DNA from: Oscillatoria sp. CS-180
GTDB taxonomy: Bacteria; Cyanobacteriota; Cyanobacteriia; Phormidesmidales; Phormidesmidaceae
Direction: 5' to 3'
Length of the DNA: 64,000 bases
Assembly (NCBI RefSeq): GCF_028330965.1
Contig: NZ_JAQMUB010000045.1
Span: forward strand, 1-64,000
In this document: positions 16,523-26,580 of the stretch, one piece after another
How positions within the stretch are numbered: the stretch's first letter is position 1
Layout: each line of letters begins with the position of its first letter
The notes under the pieces: model-generated
Database searches by the model: none
What the model saw: only the letters and a program-made list of their open reading frames with translations
What the model was told of the DNA's origin: nothing
Program-made: the position numbers and the translations under genes

Positions 16523-18175
16523 CTAATTCCCGTTTAAGTTGGCAAAATAAACGCCAAACGACGGTAATTCGAGTTTATTGTGATACGTGCGATCGCTGAA
16601 TACCTCATACCCTGTGATATGACGATTGGGAAAGGCAGATAGGTCCTCATAAACCGTTTCAGGGCTGATATTGAAAATACAGAGCAGCTTTTGTTCGTCA
16701 CATTCGCGGATAAAGCCAACCAGTCGCTCATCTGACAGGGTCAGCAAATGGAGCTTCCCATCTTGCAAAGCAGGCTGCTGCTTGCGCCAGCGAATTAGCT
16801 GTCGATAGTGATGTAAAAGCGAAGTCTCATCCGCCTCTTGAAGATCTACCGATAGCGATCGATGATCCTCAGGGATGGGCAGCCAAGGCTCAGGTGCCGT
16901 CGTAAAGCCCACCTGGGTGGCGCTGGATATCCACGGCATCGGTGTCCGGGAACCATCGCGACCCAGAACGTGAGGATAGCCCTGAATACCAAACGGATCC
17001 TGCATCTTTTCGTAAGGCACATCGGCCTGAGTCAGCCCAAGTTCTTCGCCCTGATAGATACAGCAATTTCCTCGCAGGGTAATAATTAGCGCAATGAACA
17101 TTCGATCAAAAGCGCTTTGTAGAAAAACGTTATCGGGCTGGTATTTGCTCCAGCGACTTTTCAAGCGAGGAAAATCGTGGGTTCCAGCTGTCCAGCAAAT
17201 GATACCGGCTTGAAACAGCTCTTCTACCTGATGAATCAGTTGATTCAAGCGCTGCGCCGTCAATGGCTCGTCAGTCATCAAGGACGAATTGTAGGCGGTA
17301 TGCAAACGGTTCGCTCCGTTGACGTATTCACTAGACGCTGCAAGGGTATCTTCCGCGCTGCTGATCTCCGCTAGGGTGGTTGCGCCATAGCTATCTGTCA
17401 GTTGGCGAATCATCGGTAAAAATGACAGCGTTTCGGGCCGGCAGAGATTATAGAGGTTGACCTGATTGAAAAAAGGGTCTTGAGGAGACGCACCTGCCGG
17501 ACGCGGTTTGTCACCAGATCGCAAAGGATTGTCGCGAAGTTGGCGATCGTGGGCGAAGAAGTTGACTACATCTAGCCGGAAACCATCCACGCCCAGGTCT
17601 AACCAAAAGCGGGCAGTGTTTAAGATGGCTTCGACAACAGCAGGGTTATACCAATTCAGGTCAGGCTGTTCTGTTAGAAAGTTATGTAGGTAATATTGCT
17701 GACGACGCGGTTCCCATGTCCAAGCGCTACCGCCAAAGGTGGAGAGCCAGTTGTTGGGTGGAGAGCCATCCGGTTGAGGATCGGCCCAGACATACCAATC
17801 TGACCTTAGATTATTGCGACTCTCGCGGCTTTCTAAAAACCAAGGATGCTCATTTGAGGTATGGTTCCAAACCTGATCGATCAGGACTTTGAGGTGATAA
17901 TCGTGAGCTGCCGAGAGGACAGCTTTGAAATCATCAAGTGTTCCAAAAATAGGATCGACTGCTCGATAATCAGCAATGTCGTATCCAAAATCCTTCATCG
18001 GAGATTTGAAAAAGGGCGAAATCCAAACAGCATCGACCCCTAAGTCGGCAACGTAGCGTAGTTTCTGCAAAATGCCAGGCAGATCACCGATACCATCGTT
18101 GTTACTATCAGCAAAACTGCGGGGATAAATCTGGTAGATGACGGCACTACGCCACCAAGTTTTCGGCGTGGGCAT
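16523..18175 (-). CDS. GH13 alpha-glucosidase-type enzyme, copy 1
   Basis: The protein starts MPTPKTWWRSAVIYQIYPRSF and has the GH13 barrel motifs: the nucleophile Asp in DGFRLDVV, general acid Glu in TTLAEIS, and the third Asp in AGTHDF, where family members usually have NHD. QGEELGL and GRDGSRTPMPW match the alpha-glucosidase group (resembling GH13_23). A longer reading from 18241 adds a 22-residue hydrophobic N-terminus, but the family normally starts near the residues chosen. It is 96 bp from a second, related GH13 gene. It likely acts on alpha-glucosides in the cytoplasm. Confidence 0.8.
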   Translation of the reverse strand: MPTPKTWWRSAVIYQIYPRSFADSNNDGIGDLPGILQKLRYVADLGVDAVWISPFFKSPMKDFGYDIADYRAVDPIFGTLDDFKAVLSAAHDYHLKVLIDQVWNHTSNEHPWFLESRESRNNLRSDWYVWADPQPDGSPPNNWLSTFGGSAWTWEPRRQQYYLHNFLTEQPDLNWYNPAVVEAILNTARFWLDLGVDGFRLDVVNFFAHDRQLRDNPLRSGDKPRPAGASPQDPFFNQVNLYNLCRPETLSFLPMIRQLTDSYGATTLAEISSAEDTLAASSEYVNGANRLHTAYNSSLMTDEPLTAQRLNQLIHQVEELFQAGIICWTAGTHDFPRLKSRWSKYQPDNVFLQSAFDRMFIALIITLRGNCCIYQGEELGLTQADVPYEKMQDPFGIQGYPHVLGRDGSRTPMPWISSATQVGFTTAPEPWLPIPEDHRSLSVDLQEADETSLLHHYRQLIRWRKQQPALQDGKLHLLTLSDERLVGFIRECDEQKLLCIFNISPETVYEDLSAFPNRHITGYEVFSDRTYHNKLELPSFGVYFANLNGN

Positions 18176-18270
18176 AAACAATAAGGATAGCGATCGCGTC
18201 AGCAATACTAGGACAAAATTATGCCCTAAGCATATCGCCACACGCCGAAAATAACCTGATGGGTAGTCGG

Positions 18271-20034
18271 CTACAGCGATATTTCTTCTTTAACAAAAGC
18301 AGATTCAGACTCCGATACATCTTCATCAGCCAAGGTATCTTTAGCCGAACTACTGTTAGCAGGCTGCGATTGTGGCTGTAGATTTCCGAAATAATAGCCA
18401 TAGCCCCGTAACCGCAACATATTGCCATTGCGTTTAGCCAAGAGACCTGCCCCCACTGCGTCTACACCAGGCAGCATGCTCTCATCTAGGTTGAAGTAGG
18501 CCGTTTCAGGACTCAGATTAAACAAACACAGAAGACGCTGCTGCTGAGTTTCGCGAATGAAACCAAAAATGGAATCTTCTATATCCAAAATGCGACAGCT
18601 ACCCTGCATCAAAGCAGGCTGATTCTTGCGCCAGTGCAGCAATCGTCGCCAAGTGTTTAATAGCGAACCTGGATCTTCAGTCTGAACATCAACGGCACGA
18701 CTGCGGTGGGATTCAGGAACGGGCAACCATGTGTCTTCCCGGCTAGAGAACCCCACTCCGGGAGCGGCAGACTGCCAAGGCATTGGCGTGCGCGAACCAT
18801 CACGACCCGGCACATCGGGATACAGCGCCTTGCCGAAAGGATCCTGGATCTGATCAACAGGAATATCCTCAGGAATGCGGGCTTCGCTTAAGCCTAATTC
18901 ATCTCCCTGATAGAGACAGAGAGCACCGGGCATCGCAACCAGCATGGCAGCAGCTTGGTGATAAAACGTTTCAGGATAGGGATTGCCGTCTTGATCATGA
19001 CCTGCCCAGCGCGATCGCAGCCGACCATAATCGTGATTGCCGACCATCCAGCAGTTACCGCCATTAGCAAAGTACCTCTGGACCCTGGTCAGGGTATCCT
19101 TCATCAGCTTGGCACTAATAGGCTGATCAACCAGCAAAGCACTGTTATAGGCCAGGTGAGCATAGTGAGTACCCTTGACATATTCGCTAGAAAGGATGAT
19201 GGAATCTTCGCAAAGTGTCACCTCGGCAAGTGTGACTGTCCCAGGATATCGATCAACCAGCTTGCGAATCGGTCTGAGTGCTTCAATCGACTCTGGGCGA
19301 CAGAAACTGTTTTGAAAGATCTGCTTCGCCATTGGATTTTTGGGATCAATGCCATCGGGCCATGGCGAACCCTCTGGACGCATGGGTTCATCCCGTAACT
19401 CTGGATCGTGAAGAAAGAAGTTGGGGGCATCGATTCGGAAACCATCGACTCCCTGATCTAGCCAAAACTCAGCCCGCTCTAAAATTGCGTCCAAAACATC
19501 AGGGTTTTCCCAGTTCAACTTAGGCTGGCTTTTCAAGAAATGGAATAGGTAATACTGTTCCCGTTGGGGTTCCCAAGCCCAAGCAGTATCACCATTAAAC
19601 GCAGACAACCAATTATTGGGAGGTGAACCGTCAGCTTTAGGATCTGCCCAAACATACCAGTCAGCTTTGTCGTTATCGCGGCTGCTGCGGCTTTCAAGAA
19701 ACCAGAAGTGGCGATCGCTGGTGTGACCCCAAACCTGATCGACAACGAGCTTGAGTCCCCGTGCATGGGTTAACTTGACTAGCTTGTCAAAAACATTGAG
19801 GTCACCAATCACCGGATCAATGTCCAGCATATCGGTAATGTCATACCCCAAATCGTCCATAGGCGACTCATAAATGGGAGTCAGCCAAATAGCATCAACG
19901 CCCAATGCTGCAATGTAATCGAGCTTATCAATGATGCCATCCAAGTTGCCTCGGCCATCGCCATCAGTGTCTAAAAAGCTCCAGGGTACGATTTGATAAA
20001 TAACGGCGTTTTGCCACCATTCGACGGTCTGCAT
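18271..20034 (-). CDS. GH13 alpha-glucosidase-type enzyme, copy 2
   Basis: A 587-residue homologue of the gene that follows. Catalytic motifs are canonical: DGFRIDAPNFF (nucleophile), VTLAEVT (acid/base) and GNHDYGRL (transition-state stabiliser). QGDELGL and GRDGSRTPMPW are also kept. It differs from its neighbour by a longer acidic, Ser-rich tail (about 40 residues from PANSSS). The two look like a tandem duplication that has diverged. Upstream of its start no Shine-Dalgarno sequence is seen. Substrate not determined. Confidence 0.82.
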   Translation of the reverse strand: MQTVEWWQNAVIYQIVPWSFLDTDGDGRGNLDGIIDKLDYIAALGVDAIWLTPIYESPMDDLGYDITDMLDIDPVIGDLNVFDKLVKLTHARGLKLVVDQVWGHTSDRHFWFLESRSSRDNDKADWYVWADPKADGSPPNNWLSAFNGDTAWAWEPQREQYYLFHFLKSQPKLNWENPDVLDAILERAEFWLDQGVDGFRIDAPNFFLHDPELRDEPMRPEGSPWPDGIDPKNPMAKQIFQNSFCRPESIEALRPIRKLVDRYPGTVTLAEVTLCEDSIILSSEYVKGTHYAHLAYNSALLVDQPISAKLMKDTLTRVQRYFANGGNCWMVGNHDYGRLRSRWAGHDQDGNPYPETFYHQAAAMLVAMPGALCLYQGDELGLSEARIPEDIPVDQIQDPFGKALYPDVPGRDGSRTPMPWQSAAPGVGFSSREDTWLPVPESHRSRAVDVQTEDPGSLLNTWRRLLHWRKNQPALMQGSCRILDIEDSIFGFIRETQQQRLLCLFNLSPETAYFNLDESMLPGVDAVGAGLLAKRNGNMLRLRGYGYYFGNLQPQSQPANSSSAKDTLADEDVSESESAFVKEEISL

Positions 20035-20716
20035 ATCAACTTATCCAAAATAAAGGTTGTCCAAATACAAAAAGCAATAGCTATTCACAGTGAAGAACAT
20101 TCGACTGCAATGAAAAGCTAATAAGTTTTTATTTCAAATGAACAAAAACAAAGTGAGAAGGCGTCAAAAAGCCCCGCTTCCTCACGCTGAATCCCTTCAA
20201 GATTCAGAGGTTAAATTGAAGTTCTCAAGAAAAATTTCGTTGAATACTTGAAAGAATGTTCTTACATAGTGACTTAAATATTGAAAAATTAACTCTTTCT
20301 AAAGGGAGACTAAAAGACTTATTTCAAGGAAATCTCAACACTAATTTACATAAAAAAGGGATAGCGAATTAGGCTATCCCTTAACTTTGATGAGATTGAA
20401 TTAGCTAGAAAAACTTCGCTTAGAACACCAGAACCCGGAGGACTTATACAGAATCTGCACCGGCAAAGTCAGTATTGTTCATCTAGTGCTAGCCATAGCA
20501 GCCTAGTGGCTTATTCGTGTTAGTCCTCCCTTAGAGCGCATCATCAATTAATTCTAGAAGTCTTGTTGCACAAGCCTTGCTGCACCCGTTCTCGATTCAT
20601 TAGCTAAAAGCTGTAACCTGCTCCAACAAAACATTTAGGCGCCAAATGATGACAGTCCCTAGCATCAGTTTTCAAGCTGAACAATGGTTACAAACACGCT
20701 GCATTCTCTCTAAAGG
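20035..20716. other. AT-rich spacer with two hairpins, no gene seen
   Basis: No coding frame of note. A hairpin TGAATC/GATTCA (20188-20206) followed on the minus strand by GAGGAAGCGGGGCTTTTT resembles the right end of IS200/IS605-type elements, but no transposase is present. A perfect 10-bp terminator-like hairpin lies at 20352-20382. Confidence 0.4.
20352..20382 (-). terminator. Hairpin with U-run, minus strand
   Basis: AAGGGATAGC (20356-20365) pairs perfectly with GCTATCCCTT (20373-20382). On the minus strand the stem is followed by a run of six T (20357-20352, overlapping the stem end). It lies 335 bp beyond the baeRF gene stop and may end its transcript or that of an unseen small RNA. 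Confidence 0.6.
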
Positions 20717-21877
20717 TCAGACCCCCGCCGGGAGTTCGTATCGGAAAATTGCTGCTGCCTTCGAGCTGTCAGGCATAGACTCTTCGTCTAAGATGTAAAC
20801 CTTGCCCCCTTGCATAGCCGTTTGAACAGCTGCAATGTCTAACAGATCATGGTCTTCGGATTGAGGTTCATCATGGGTTTCAACATCACCGGCAAAGGTA
20901 TCCGCTTTTCCCCAAGCATGAGCATTGGCAGCCACGAATAAGGTATCTACTTGGCCTCGACAAGCAGCCGCAATCACTTCGGACAAGCGATCGCTCGCTT
21001 GTCTGGTTCCCTGCATTTCCTCATATTGACCCAGTGCATCCTCATAGGATTGTTCTACCAGCTTAGCGACTTTGGGCCACGCCGCTTCTCGGAGTTCATC
21101 AGGCTTAGCCGCATCGGGATTGCCATAAACGCCCTCTTCAATAATGTTGGAATAGCTACTCACTTCGCGATAGATAGGCTGCAAAAATTCAACAGATGCG
21201 ATCACTAACGGTGCATCTTCAGTATTCAGGTAACTGTGCAAACCCTTATCTACTTGATTTAGAAAGCGTCGAATTTCAGTCTTATCGTCTGTGGTCCCTA
21301 CCCCTTGTCCATGATAAGTAGGCTGTTCGCCACTACCCGATCCGCTGTGATACTGTAGCTGCTCTTCAGGATCATCATATTTCAAAGCTTCTGCCATACT
21401 CTCCGGCGTGTCGTTGAGTGGCAGCTCGCTAATTTGATGCTGAGTGGCTTGAAAAAAGCGGACTTGATTCTGACTCAGTGCCAAAAGATAGAAGTAACGA
21501 TTGTTGAAAAACAGTGGCAGCAGAGGCTTCAAGTAGAATCGATTTGAGACTTGAACCGAAGATTCAAATTCCAACGGAAGACGATACATTTCAGTGCTAT
21601 CAGGGGACAGAAACAGAGCTAGCCCTTTGTTTTGATGACGCCAGAAGCGATCGTCCTCTAACAGTGCAAATGCGTCGTGAAGTGTTTTGTCAACATCACG
21701 CTGATCCATGCCTCGACTAAGAAGCTTGTCTTCTGCTAGCTTGAGTAAATTTTTTAACCGAATAGGATCTTGTTGAATCTCAGAACCTGCAACGTGGGTC
21801 GGTAAATAAATAGATACTGAGGAGTCGCTCGCAGACTGACTCAATGATTGAAAATCTGACCAAGATAGAAATTTCAT
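20717..21877 (-). CDS. Bacterial archaeo-eukaryotic release-factor-like protein (baeRF family)
   Basis: This 386-residue protein begins MKFLSWSDFQSL and contains VSIYLPTHVAG, LALFLSPDSTEMYRLPLEF, FYLLALSQNQVRFFQAT and LDIAAVQTAMQGGKVYILDE, a layout I recognise from the baeRF (probably baeRF7/3) group. These proteins resemble eRF1/Pelota domains and are proposed to act in ribosome or stress responses, but roles are unsettled. GAGG lies just ahead of the ATG. It is divergent from the small lipoprotein gene. Confidence 0.65.
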   Translation of the reverse strand: MKFLSWSDFQSLSQSASDSSVSIYLPTHVAGSEIQQDPIRLKNLLKLAEDKLLSRGMDQRDVDKTLHDAFALLEDDRFWRHQNKGLALFLSPDSTEMYRLPLEFESSVQVSNRFYLKPLLPLFFNNRYFYLLALSQNQVRFFQATQHQISELPLNDTPESMAEALKYDDPEEQLQYHSGSGSGEQPTYHGQGVGTTDDKTEIRRFLNQVDKGLHSYLNTEDAPLVIASVEFLQPIYREVSSYSNIIEEGVYGNPDAAKPDELREAAWPKVAKLVEQSYEDALGQYEEMQGTRQASDRLSEVIAAACRGQVDTLFVAANAHAWGKADTFAGDVETHDEPQSEDHDLLDIAAVQTAMQGGKVYILDEESMPDSSKAAAIFRYELPAGV

Positions 21878-22036
21878 AGTCCTCTTTTTTACTGTCCGCT
21901 ATTCAAAGGCAGAATAGCGAAAGGGAAAAGCAGGTTGCTTCTGCCAGGTGGATTGTTTGTTTACATCGTTAGATAGAGACGCTATCCAGAAGAAACTTGT
22001 AGGCTGTCACTCATGTCTTTTTTGAGGGTTACAGTT

Positions 22037-22207
22037 ATGAAACCTACCCGTTGGCTTGTTCTAGCCTTTCTGGGTCTCTCTCTGTTTGGTGTTGCCTGTG
22101 GTACGGCAGAGCCAGAGGCAGTTGACGAGACTGAGCCCATTGAGGAAGTAGAGGGTGAAGAACTCGATGAAGATCTTGAAGAGGATATGGAAGAGGCTGA
22201 TGAATAG
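22037..22207 (+). CDS. Small acidic lipoprotein
   Basis: A 56-residue product beginning MKPTRWLVLAFLGLSLFGVAC, a type II signal peptide with lipobox FGVAC (Cys at residue 21). The mature part is almost all Glu, Asp and small residues. The ATG at 22037 follows GAGG about ten bases upstream; an earlier ATG at 22013 would spoil the signal peptide. Function unknown; likely periplasmic and membrane-tethered. Confidence 0.6.
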   Translation: MKPTRWLVLAFLGLSLFGVACGTAEPEAVDETEPIEEVEGEELDEDLEEDMEEADE

Positions 22208-22416
22208 AGCGGTTCTGCGATCGCGCTTATTCGACTAGACATCAATTCTGTTCCTTCAGAATTTAGCTCCATTCAACTATTGGTTAAGTAACTTGCAAGC
22301 CTCGGTTGATGTTTCCTGTCACCGGGCTTTTTTATTGAAAACCTCCTTTAGGCGTTGTCACTTTCGGATAGGAACGTTTAGGGTTTCAAAAGACAGCTTT
22401 CGTGTTTGTCGCTTTA

Positions 22417-22504
22417 GCCCTCTAGGCTTGTGCACTCCTGCATCCGAGTGCTTAGCATGTCGCCGGATGGCCTGCCGCTTTGTCCTAACGGAACTGGCGA
22501 CGGC
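22417..22504 (-). repeat. Interspersed repeat, copy A
   Basis: In reverse orientation it reads GCCGTCGCCAGTTCCGTTAG and ends CACAAGCCTAGAGGGC, matching copies B (40519), C (63158) and D (26581). An inner hairpin forms from the CGCC...GGCG arms. It fills much of the spacer 22208-22574, which shows no gene. Confidence 0.6.
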
Positions 22505-22574
22505 TTATCTAGTGCTCGTCCATTAGAGATCTATTCGAATTTACACCCTCCCCAACGTTTGTGAGCTAGAGAGT

Positions 22575-23006
22575 ATGGCTTTTCACACCATCCCGTCTTC
22601 TAAGTCCGAAGCATTCAGTCAGTATGAGGGATTTCAATCGATCTCTTTGGTTGCTCAAACTCAGACCCATTCATCCCAAACAGGCCGTTCCGATAGTCCT
22701 ATCACGCTTCAAGCCCGTGATGGGATAGCGTTTGCAACCGTGTTTCTGGTATCTCTAAGCGTTAGCTTTTTGCTCTGCCGGAGAGTCCAGAGGATAAGAC
22801 GGCGGATCAGACAGGCCAGGATCTCCAACCGCAACAAAGGGATCCAAACAATGATGGAAAGTAATTCAGGCTTGCGCTGCATTAGCTGTCAGTATTTTTC
22901 AGGCAATGCCTTTCTCTCCTGCGCTGTTAATCCCACTGTAGTGTTAAGACCGGAAGCTAAGGACTGTAGTGATTTTGAAGAAAAAGGCGTAAAGGAGTAT
23001 GTTTGA
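22575..23006 (+). CDS. Single-pass membrane protein with Cys-rich C-terminal domain
   Basis: A 143-residue protein with one membrane helix (about residues 50-67) followed by a basic stretch (RRVQRIRRRIRQAR). The C-terminal domain is GLRCISCQYFSGNAFLSCAVNP, then DCSDFE, with four Cys that could hold a metal. I have seen similar small Cys domains in cyanobacterial proteins but know no function. It overlaps the next gene by eight bases and is probably translated with it. Confidence 0.6.
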   Translation: MAFHTIPSSKSEAFSQYEGFQSISLVAQTQTHSSQTGRSDSPITLQARDGIAFATVFLVSLSVSFLLCRRVQRIRRRIRQARISNRNKGIQTMMESNSGLRCISCQYFSGNAFLSCAVNPTVVLRPEAKDCSDFEEKGVKEYV

Positions 23007-23532
23007 CGATCTGAGTGCCTTGCCACATACGCTAATCGTTGGCAGTTTGGCTTACCTAATACTCATTCTGCTGCTGCGAATTTCTGGTAAGCGGACTTTA
23101 TCTAAATGGAACGCTTTTGACTTTGTCGTCACAGTTGCCTTTGGGTCCGTCCTGGCAACGACCTTGATGTCCAAGCAAACGACACTCGCGCAGGGATCTT
23201 TGGGGTTGGGGCTATTAGTTATTTGGCAATTTTTTCTGACCTGGTTATCGGTGCGATCGCAGCTCATTCGCCAGCTCATCAAAGGTGAACCGACCTTGTT
23301 GCTGTTCCAGGGCGAATTTCAAGAAGAGGCTTTGCAAAAAGAACGAGTAACCCAAGGAGAGATTCGGGCTGCTGTTCGCTCGAAGGGGATATCAGCCCTC
23401 GAAACAGTGGCCGCAGTCGTACTGGAGACAGATGGCACTTTCAGCGTCATCAAAGAAACTAATGATGAAAAGAGCGATTCTGCATTGGCGGACGTTAGCG
23501 GTTTTCGCAACGCCAGGCTGAATATTCGCTAG
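22999..23532 (+). CDS. DUF421 (YetF-type) membrane protein
   Basis: Three hydrophobic helices at residues 10-85 precede a soluble domain. LRISGKRTLSKWNAFDFVVTVAFGSVLA and the region GEIRAAVRSKGISALETVAAVVLETDGTFSVI are typical of DUF421. AAAGGAG lies directly upstream of the ATG and inside the end of the preceding gene, an eight-base overlap indicating coupling. Role of the family is unclear. Confidence 0.85.
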   Translation: MFDDLSALPHTLIVGSLAYLILILLLRISGKRTLSKWNAFDFVVTVAFGSVLATTLMSKQTTLAQGSLGLGLLVIWQFFLTWLSVRSQLIRQLIKGEPTLLLFQGEFQEEALQKERVTQGEIRAAVRSKGISALETVAAVVLETDGTFSVIKETNDEKSDSALADVSGFRNARLNIR

Positions 23533-23583
23533 TTTTCTCAAGTTCTTTCCACAGACGCATTGACATTGAATAGGAGCGGCGTA

Positions 23584-24462
23584 ATGAGTCCAAAACAGGT
23601 TTGGCGACTATTAAAGGAAGCTTTTCAAGAGTGGAATAATGACAATGCGGCCCGGCTAGCTGCGGCTTTAGCCTATTACACCCTGTTCTCCATTGCACCA
23701 CTTTTAATTCTATTGATTGCGATCGCAGGCCTGTTTTTTGATAGCGCTACAGTTCGTGAGCAGCTTATGGGGCAAATTCAGTCTGTAATTGGAGGCGACG
23801 GTGCCGATCTGCTTCGTACCGTGCTGGACAACGCCAATCGTCCCGGAGGCAACTCAGGCTGGATAGCATCCGCCATCAGTATTGGATTGCTGATTGTAGG
23901 AGCCACTGGTGTGCTGGCCCAGCTTCAAGCAGCACTCAACACCGTTTGGAACGTGGAATCGCGCCCTGACATGGGGGTGATGGGCTTTATTCACAAACGG
24001 CTACTCTCCTTAGGAATGATTCTAGGCATTGGTTTCGTTCTGCTAGTGTCCTTAGTCATCAGCTCAGTCATCAGTGGGTTTTCCAACTATTTTCAAGGTG
24101 TCGCGCCAGGGCTAGACTCTCTGACTCAGCTTTTGAATTTTGTCGTTTCCTTTGGTATCACGACGCTTCTCTTTGCCATGATTTTCAAGTTCATGCCCGA
24201 CGTGAAGATTGGCTGGGGGGACGTCTGGTTCGGCGGTATTGTGACATCACTCTTATTTTCTATAGGAAAATTCGCCATCGGACTGTATTTAGGCAACAGC
24301 GGCGTCAGTTCTGCTTACGGCGCTGCAGGATCAGTCATTGTCTTGATGGTTTGGGTCTTTTATTCAGCCCAAATATTGTTCTTTGGTGCAGAGTTGACTC
24401 AGGTGTATGCCCGCCGCTTTGGGTCTCAGATTATTCCTAACCAGTATGCCGTCCGAGAGTAG
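23584..24462 (+). CDS. YihY/BrkB family membrane protein
   Basis: About 292 residues with six predicted membrane helices. The family signature is ARLAAALAYYTLFSIAPLLI near the start and SAYGAAGSVIVLMVWVFYSAQILFFGAELT near the end. The family was once called RNase BN but is an integral membrane protein of uncertain role. I choose the ATG at 23584 because AGGAGC lies eight bases upstream; a TTG at 23560 is also in frame. It follows the DUF421 gene after 51 bp on the same strand. Confidence 0.85.
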   Translation: MSPKQVWRLLKEAFQEWNNDNAARLAAALAYYTLFSIAPLLILLIAIAGLFFDSATVREQLMGQIQSVIGGDGADLLRTVLDNANRPGGNSGWIASAISIGLLIVGATGVLAQLQAALNTVWNVESRPDMGVMGFIHKRLLSLGMILGIGFVLLVSLVISSVISGFSNYFQGVAPGLDSLTQLLNFVVSFGITTLLFAMIFKFMPDVKIGWGDVWFGGIVTSLLFSIGKFAIGLYLGNSGVSSAYGAAGSVIVLMVWVFYSAQILFFGAELTQVYARRFGSQIIPNQYAVRE

Positions 24463-24572
24463 ATCTCTTGGTGATTTTTTACCAGCAATTTATTAGCCTT
24501 CACTCCTAGCTAGACCAGTAGCGATTCTGCTCGAACTCTCTCGATTACCTGCCGACTCACACTGTGTTTTCT

Positions 24573-26369
24573 ATGCGTAGATCAATGTTCCAGATCTTTT
24601 CCTTGAGATCTTCCCGACTCGCTCGCCGAATCACGTTGTTTCTATGCTCCCTGTTGATAGTAATGATGACTGCCTTGCCAGGGTGGGCAAATTCCCCTGT
24701 TTTGATGCAGTTTCCCGGAACTGGCGGCGGTGGGAACAGTTCATACACTCTAGGGTGGGTCGGGCTAGATGGCTATGATGTTTTCCAAGTTGCGGCTCCT
24801 CAGTCAATAGTCACTTATCGCAGTCAGCAAATTCAAAACAACCTAGAGCAGATCCGAGATCAGTATTTAAGTCTCGAAAATCCGTCTGCGATTGTTTCCA
24901 ATCAGCCCACGGATGAGGGACAACCCAAGGTTTATGTCAATACTGACTACCTGATGACCATTACTCAGGAAGACGCCAACTTACAGGGAACAACAGCTTC
25001 CGCACTGGTTGAACGGCTAGGACAAACTATTCCCAATGCATTGGCTCGTAGCTATCAAGAGCGCCAGCCTGCTTATCGTGAGAGACAGTTTATCTACGCT
25101 GGGATTGCCGTCGGAGTCGCTATGTTGGCGATATTGCTGCTAAGCCTCTTATCTGATCCGCTTTTGCGATGGAGTATGAGAGGTTTGAGCACAACGCTTA
25201 ATCAAAATACGGTTTCTGATAATCAGCAGCACAATCTAGAAGATATTCGAGAACTGGTGTTGCCCGTCCTGCAGCTGAGTTTGATCGCGAGTGCTGTGCT
25301 ATGGACGCTCGGTCGGTTTCCAGAAACGCGGGCAATTCAAGAAGAAGTTCTATCTGGTCTGAAAGTACCGATCATTATTCTGATCGTCGTAGTGGTGGCT
25401 TATGTGGGTGTACGCCTAACCTATGCGATTATCGATAAATTGTTAATCAGAATGACCGATGAGGAAGGTCTGAGTGGGACCTACTCTCGCCGCACTCGAC
25501 TTCGGATATCAACGCTATCGAGCGTCATCAAAAATATTGCCAATTTTGTATGGATAGCGATCGGCTTTGTCATCGCTCTAAGCGTTACAGGAATTGAGAT
25601 CGGGCTGCTACTTGCTAGCGTGGGCATCATTGGCTTGGCCTTGTCCTTAGCGACGCAAAATCTGGTGCAAGGGGCCATTAAGGGGTTCTTTATTGTGCTG
25701 GAGGATCAGTTTGCCATTGGTGATGTGGTCAAGATTGGAGAGGATGCAGGCGTTGTCGAAAATCTCAATCTGCGAATTACTCAATTACGAGATGCCGAAG
25801 GACGACTGATTACCATTCCGACTGACGAGATCACCCGTGTAGCCAATTATTCACTGCTTTGGTCACGAGCCGATCTCAAGCTCCCGGTTCACTACAATGC
25901 TGACATTGATCAAATGATTGAGATTGCCCGTCAGGTTGGTAATGAGCTGAAGGCGGATCCTGAATGGGGAGAACTTATTCTGGAAGATCCTCAAATTCTA
26001 GGTGTAGATGATTTTGGGGACAGCGCCCTGATTATTCGCGTTTGGATCAAAACTCAGCCGATGAAACAATGGGATGTTTCGCGGGAATATCGGCGTCGCT
26101 TTATGCTGACAGTACAAGAATCCGATAATCCGATTCCTTTTCCCCAGCGCGACATTTGGCTCCATTCTGCTGATGAGCTGATGGTTAATTTGAAGGGAGG
26201 GGCGATCGCCCTGGAAAATAACGGATCTGAGAAAAGCAGCGATCAGAAGACAGAGCACAACGGTAAACGGACCGAAGCTAGGACCGACCGACAGCCTCGT
26301 ACAGTGCCCAGCGACGATGACTCTGAGGGTAGTGATGCAGACGGAGATGGGGATGGCGGCGATCGCTAA
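24573..26369 (+). CDS. MscS-type mechanosensitive ion channel
   Basis: A signal peptide (hydrophobic residues about 22-37) leads a periplasmic segment and four or five membrane helices. The MscS pore region is seen in LLASVGIIGLALSLATQNLVQGAIKGFFIVLEDQFAIGDVV, followed by the beta domain with ITQLRDAEGRLITIPTDEI. The C-terminal 60 residues are polar and rich in Asp, Gly and Ser. At about 600 residues it is larger than E. coli MscS. Its physiological role is likely osmotic release. Alternative starts at 24564 (GTG) and 24588 cannot be excluded. Confidence 0.82.
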   Translation: MRRSMFQIFSLRSSRLARRITLFLCSLLIVMMTALPGWANSPVLMQFPGTGGGGNSSYTLGWVGLDGYDVFQVAAPQSIVTYRSQQIQNNLEQIRDQYLSLENPSAIVSNQPTDEGQPKVYVNTDYLMTITQEDANLQGTTASALVERLGQTIPNALARSYQERQPAYRERQFIYAGIAVGVAMLAILLLSLLSDPLLRWSMRGLSTTLNQNTVSDNQQHNLEDIRELVLPVLQLSLIASAVLWTLGRFPETRAIQEEVLSGLKVPIIILIVVVVAYVGVRLTYAIIDKLLIRMTDEEGLSGTYSRRTRLRISTLSSVIKNIANFVWIAIGFVIALSVTGIEIGLLLASVGIIGLALSLATQNLVQGAIKGFFIVLEDQFAIGDVVKIGEDAGVVENLNLRITQLRDAEGRLITIPTDEITRVANYSLLWSRADLKLPVHYNADIDQMIEIARQVGNELKADPEWGELILEDPQILGVDDFGDSALIIRVWIKTQPMKQWDVSREYRRRFMLTVQESDNPIPFPQRDIWLHSADELMVNLKGGAIALENNGSEKSSDQKTEHNGKRTEARTDRQPRTVPSDDDSEGSDADGDGDGGDR

Positions 26370-26580
26370 CTAACTGGATGCACTCTTGCAGCGTCAAGCT
26401 CGAAACTGTGAGTCAATCCAAATCTTGCAGTTGAGTCGAGACTGACTGCTTTGCCCCCCAAGCCCCCATTCCGGGGGCGAATGCACGCAACTTGCTGAAC
26501 CGAGAGTCAGAGCAACGTATGGTTTGTCTCAGCACTTGCCGGGATAACTCACTCACGATTTCAAAATTGGCAGACCACTA

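Noticed and set aside
20166-20210. Right end of an IS200/IS605-type element
   Set aside because: The hairpin and GCTTTTT tail look similar, but no transposase gene or left end is present.
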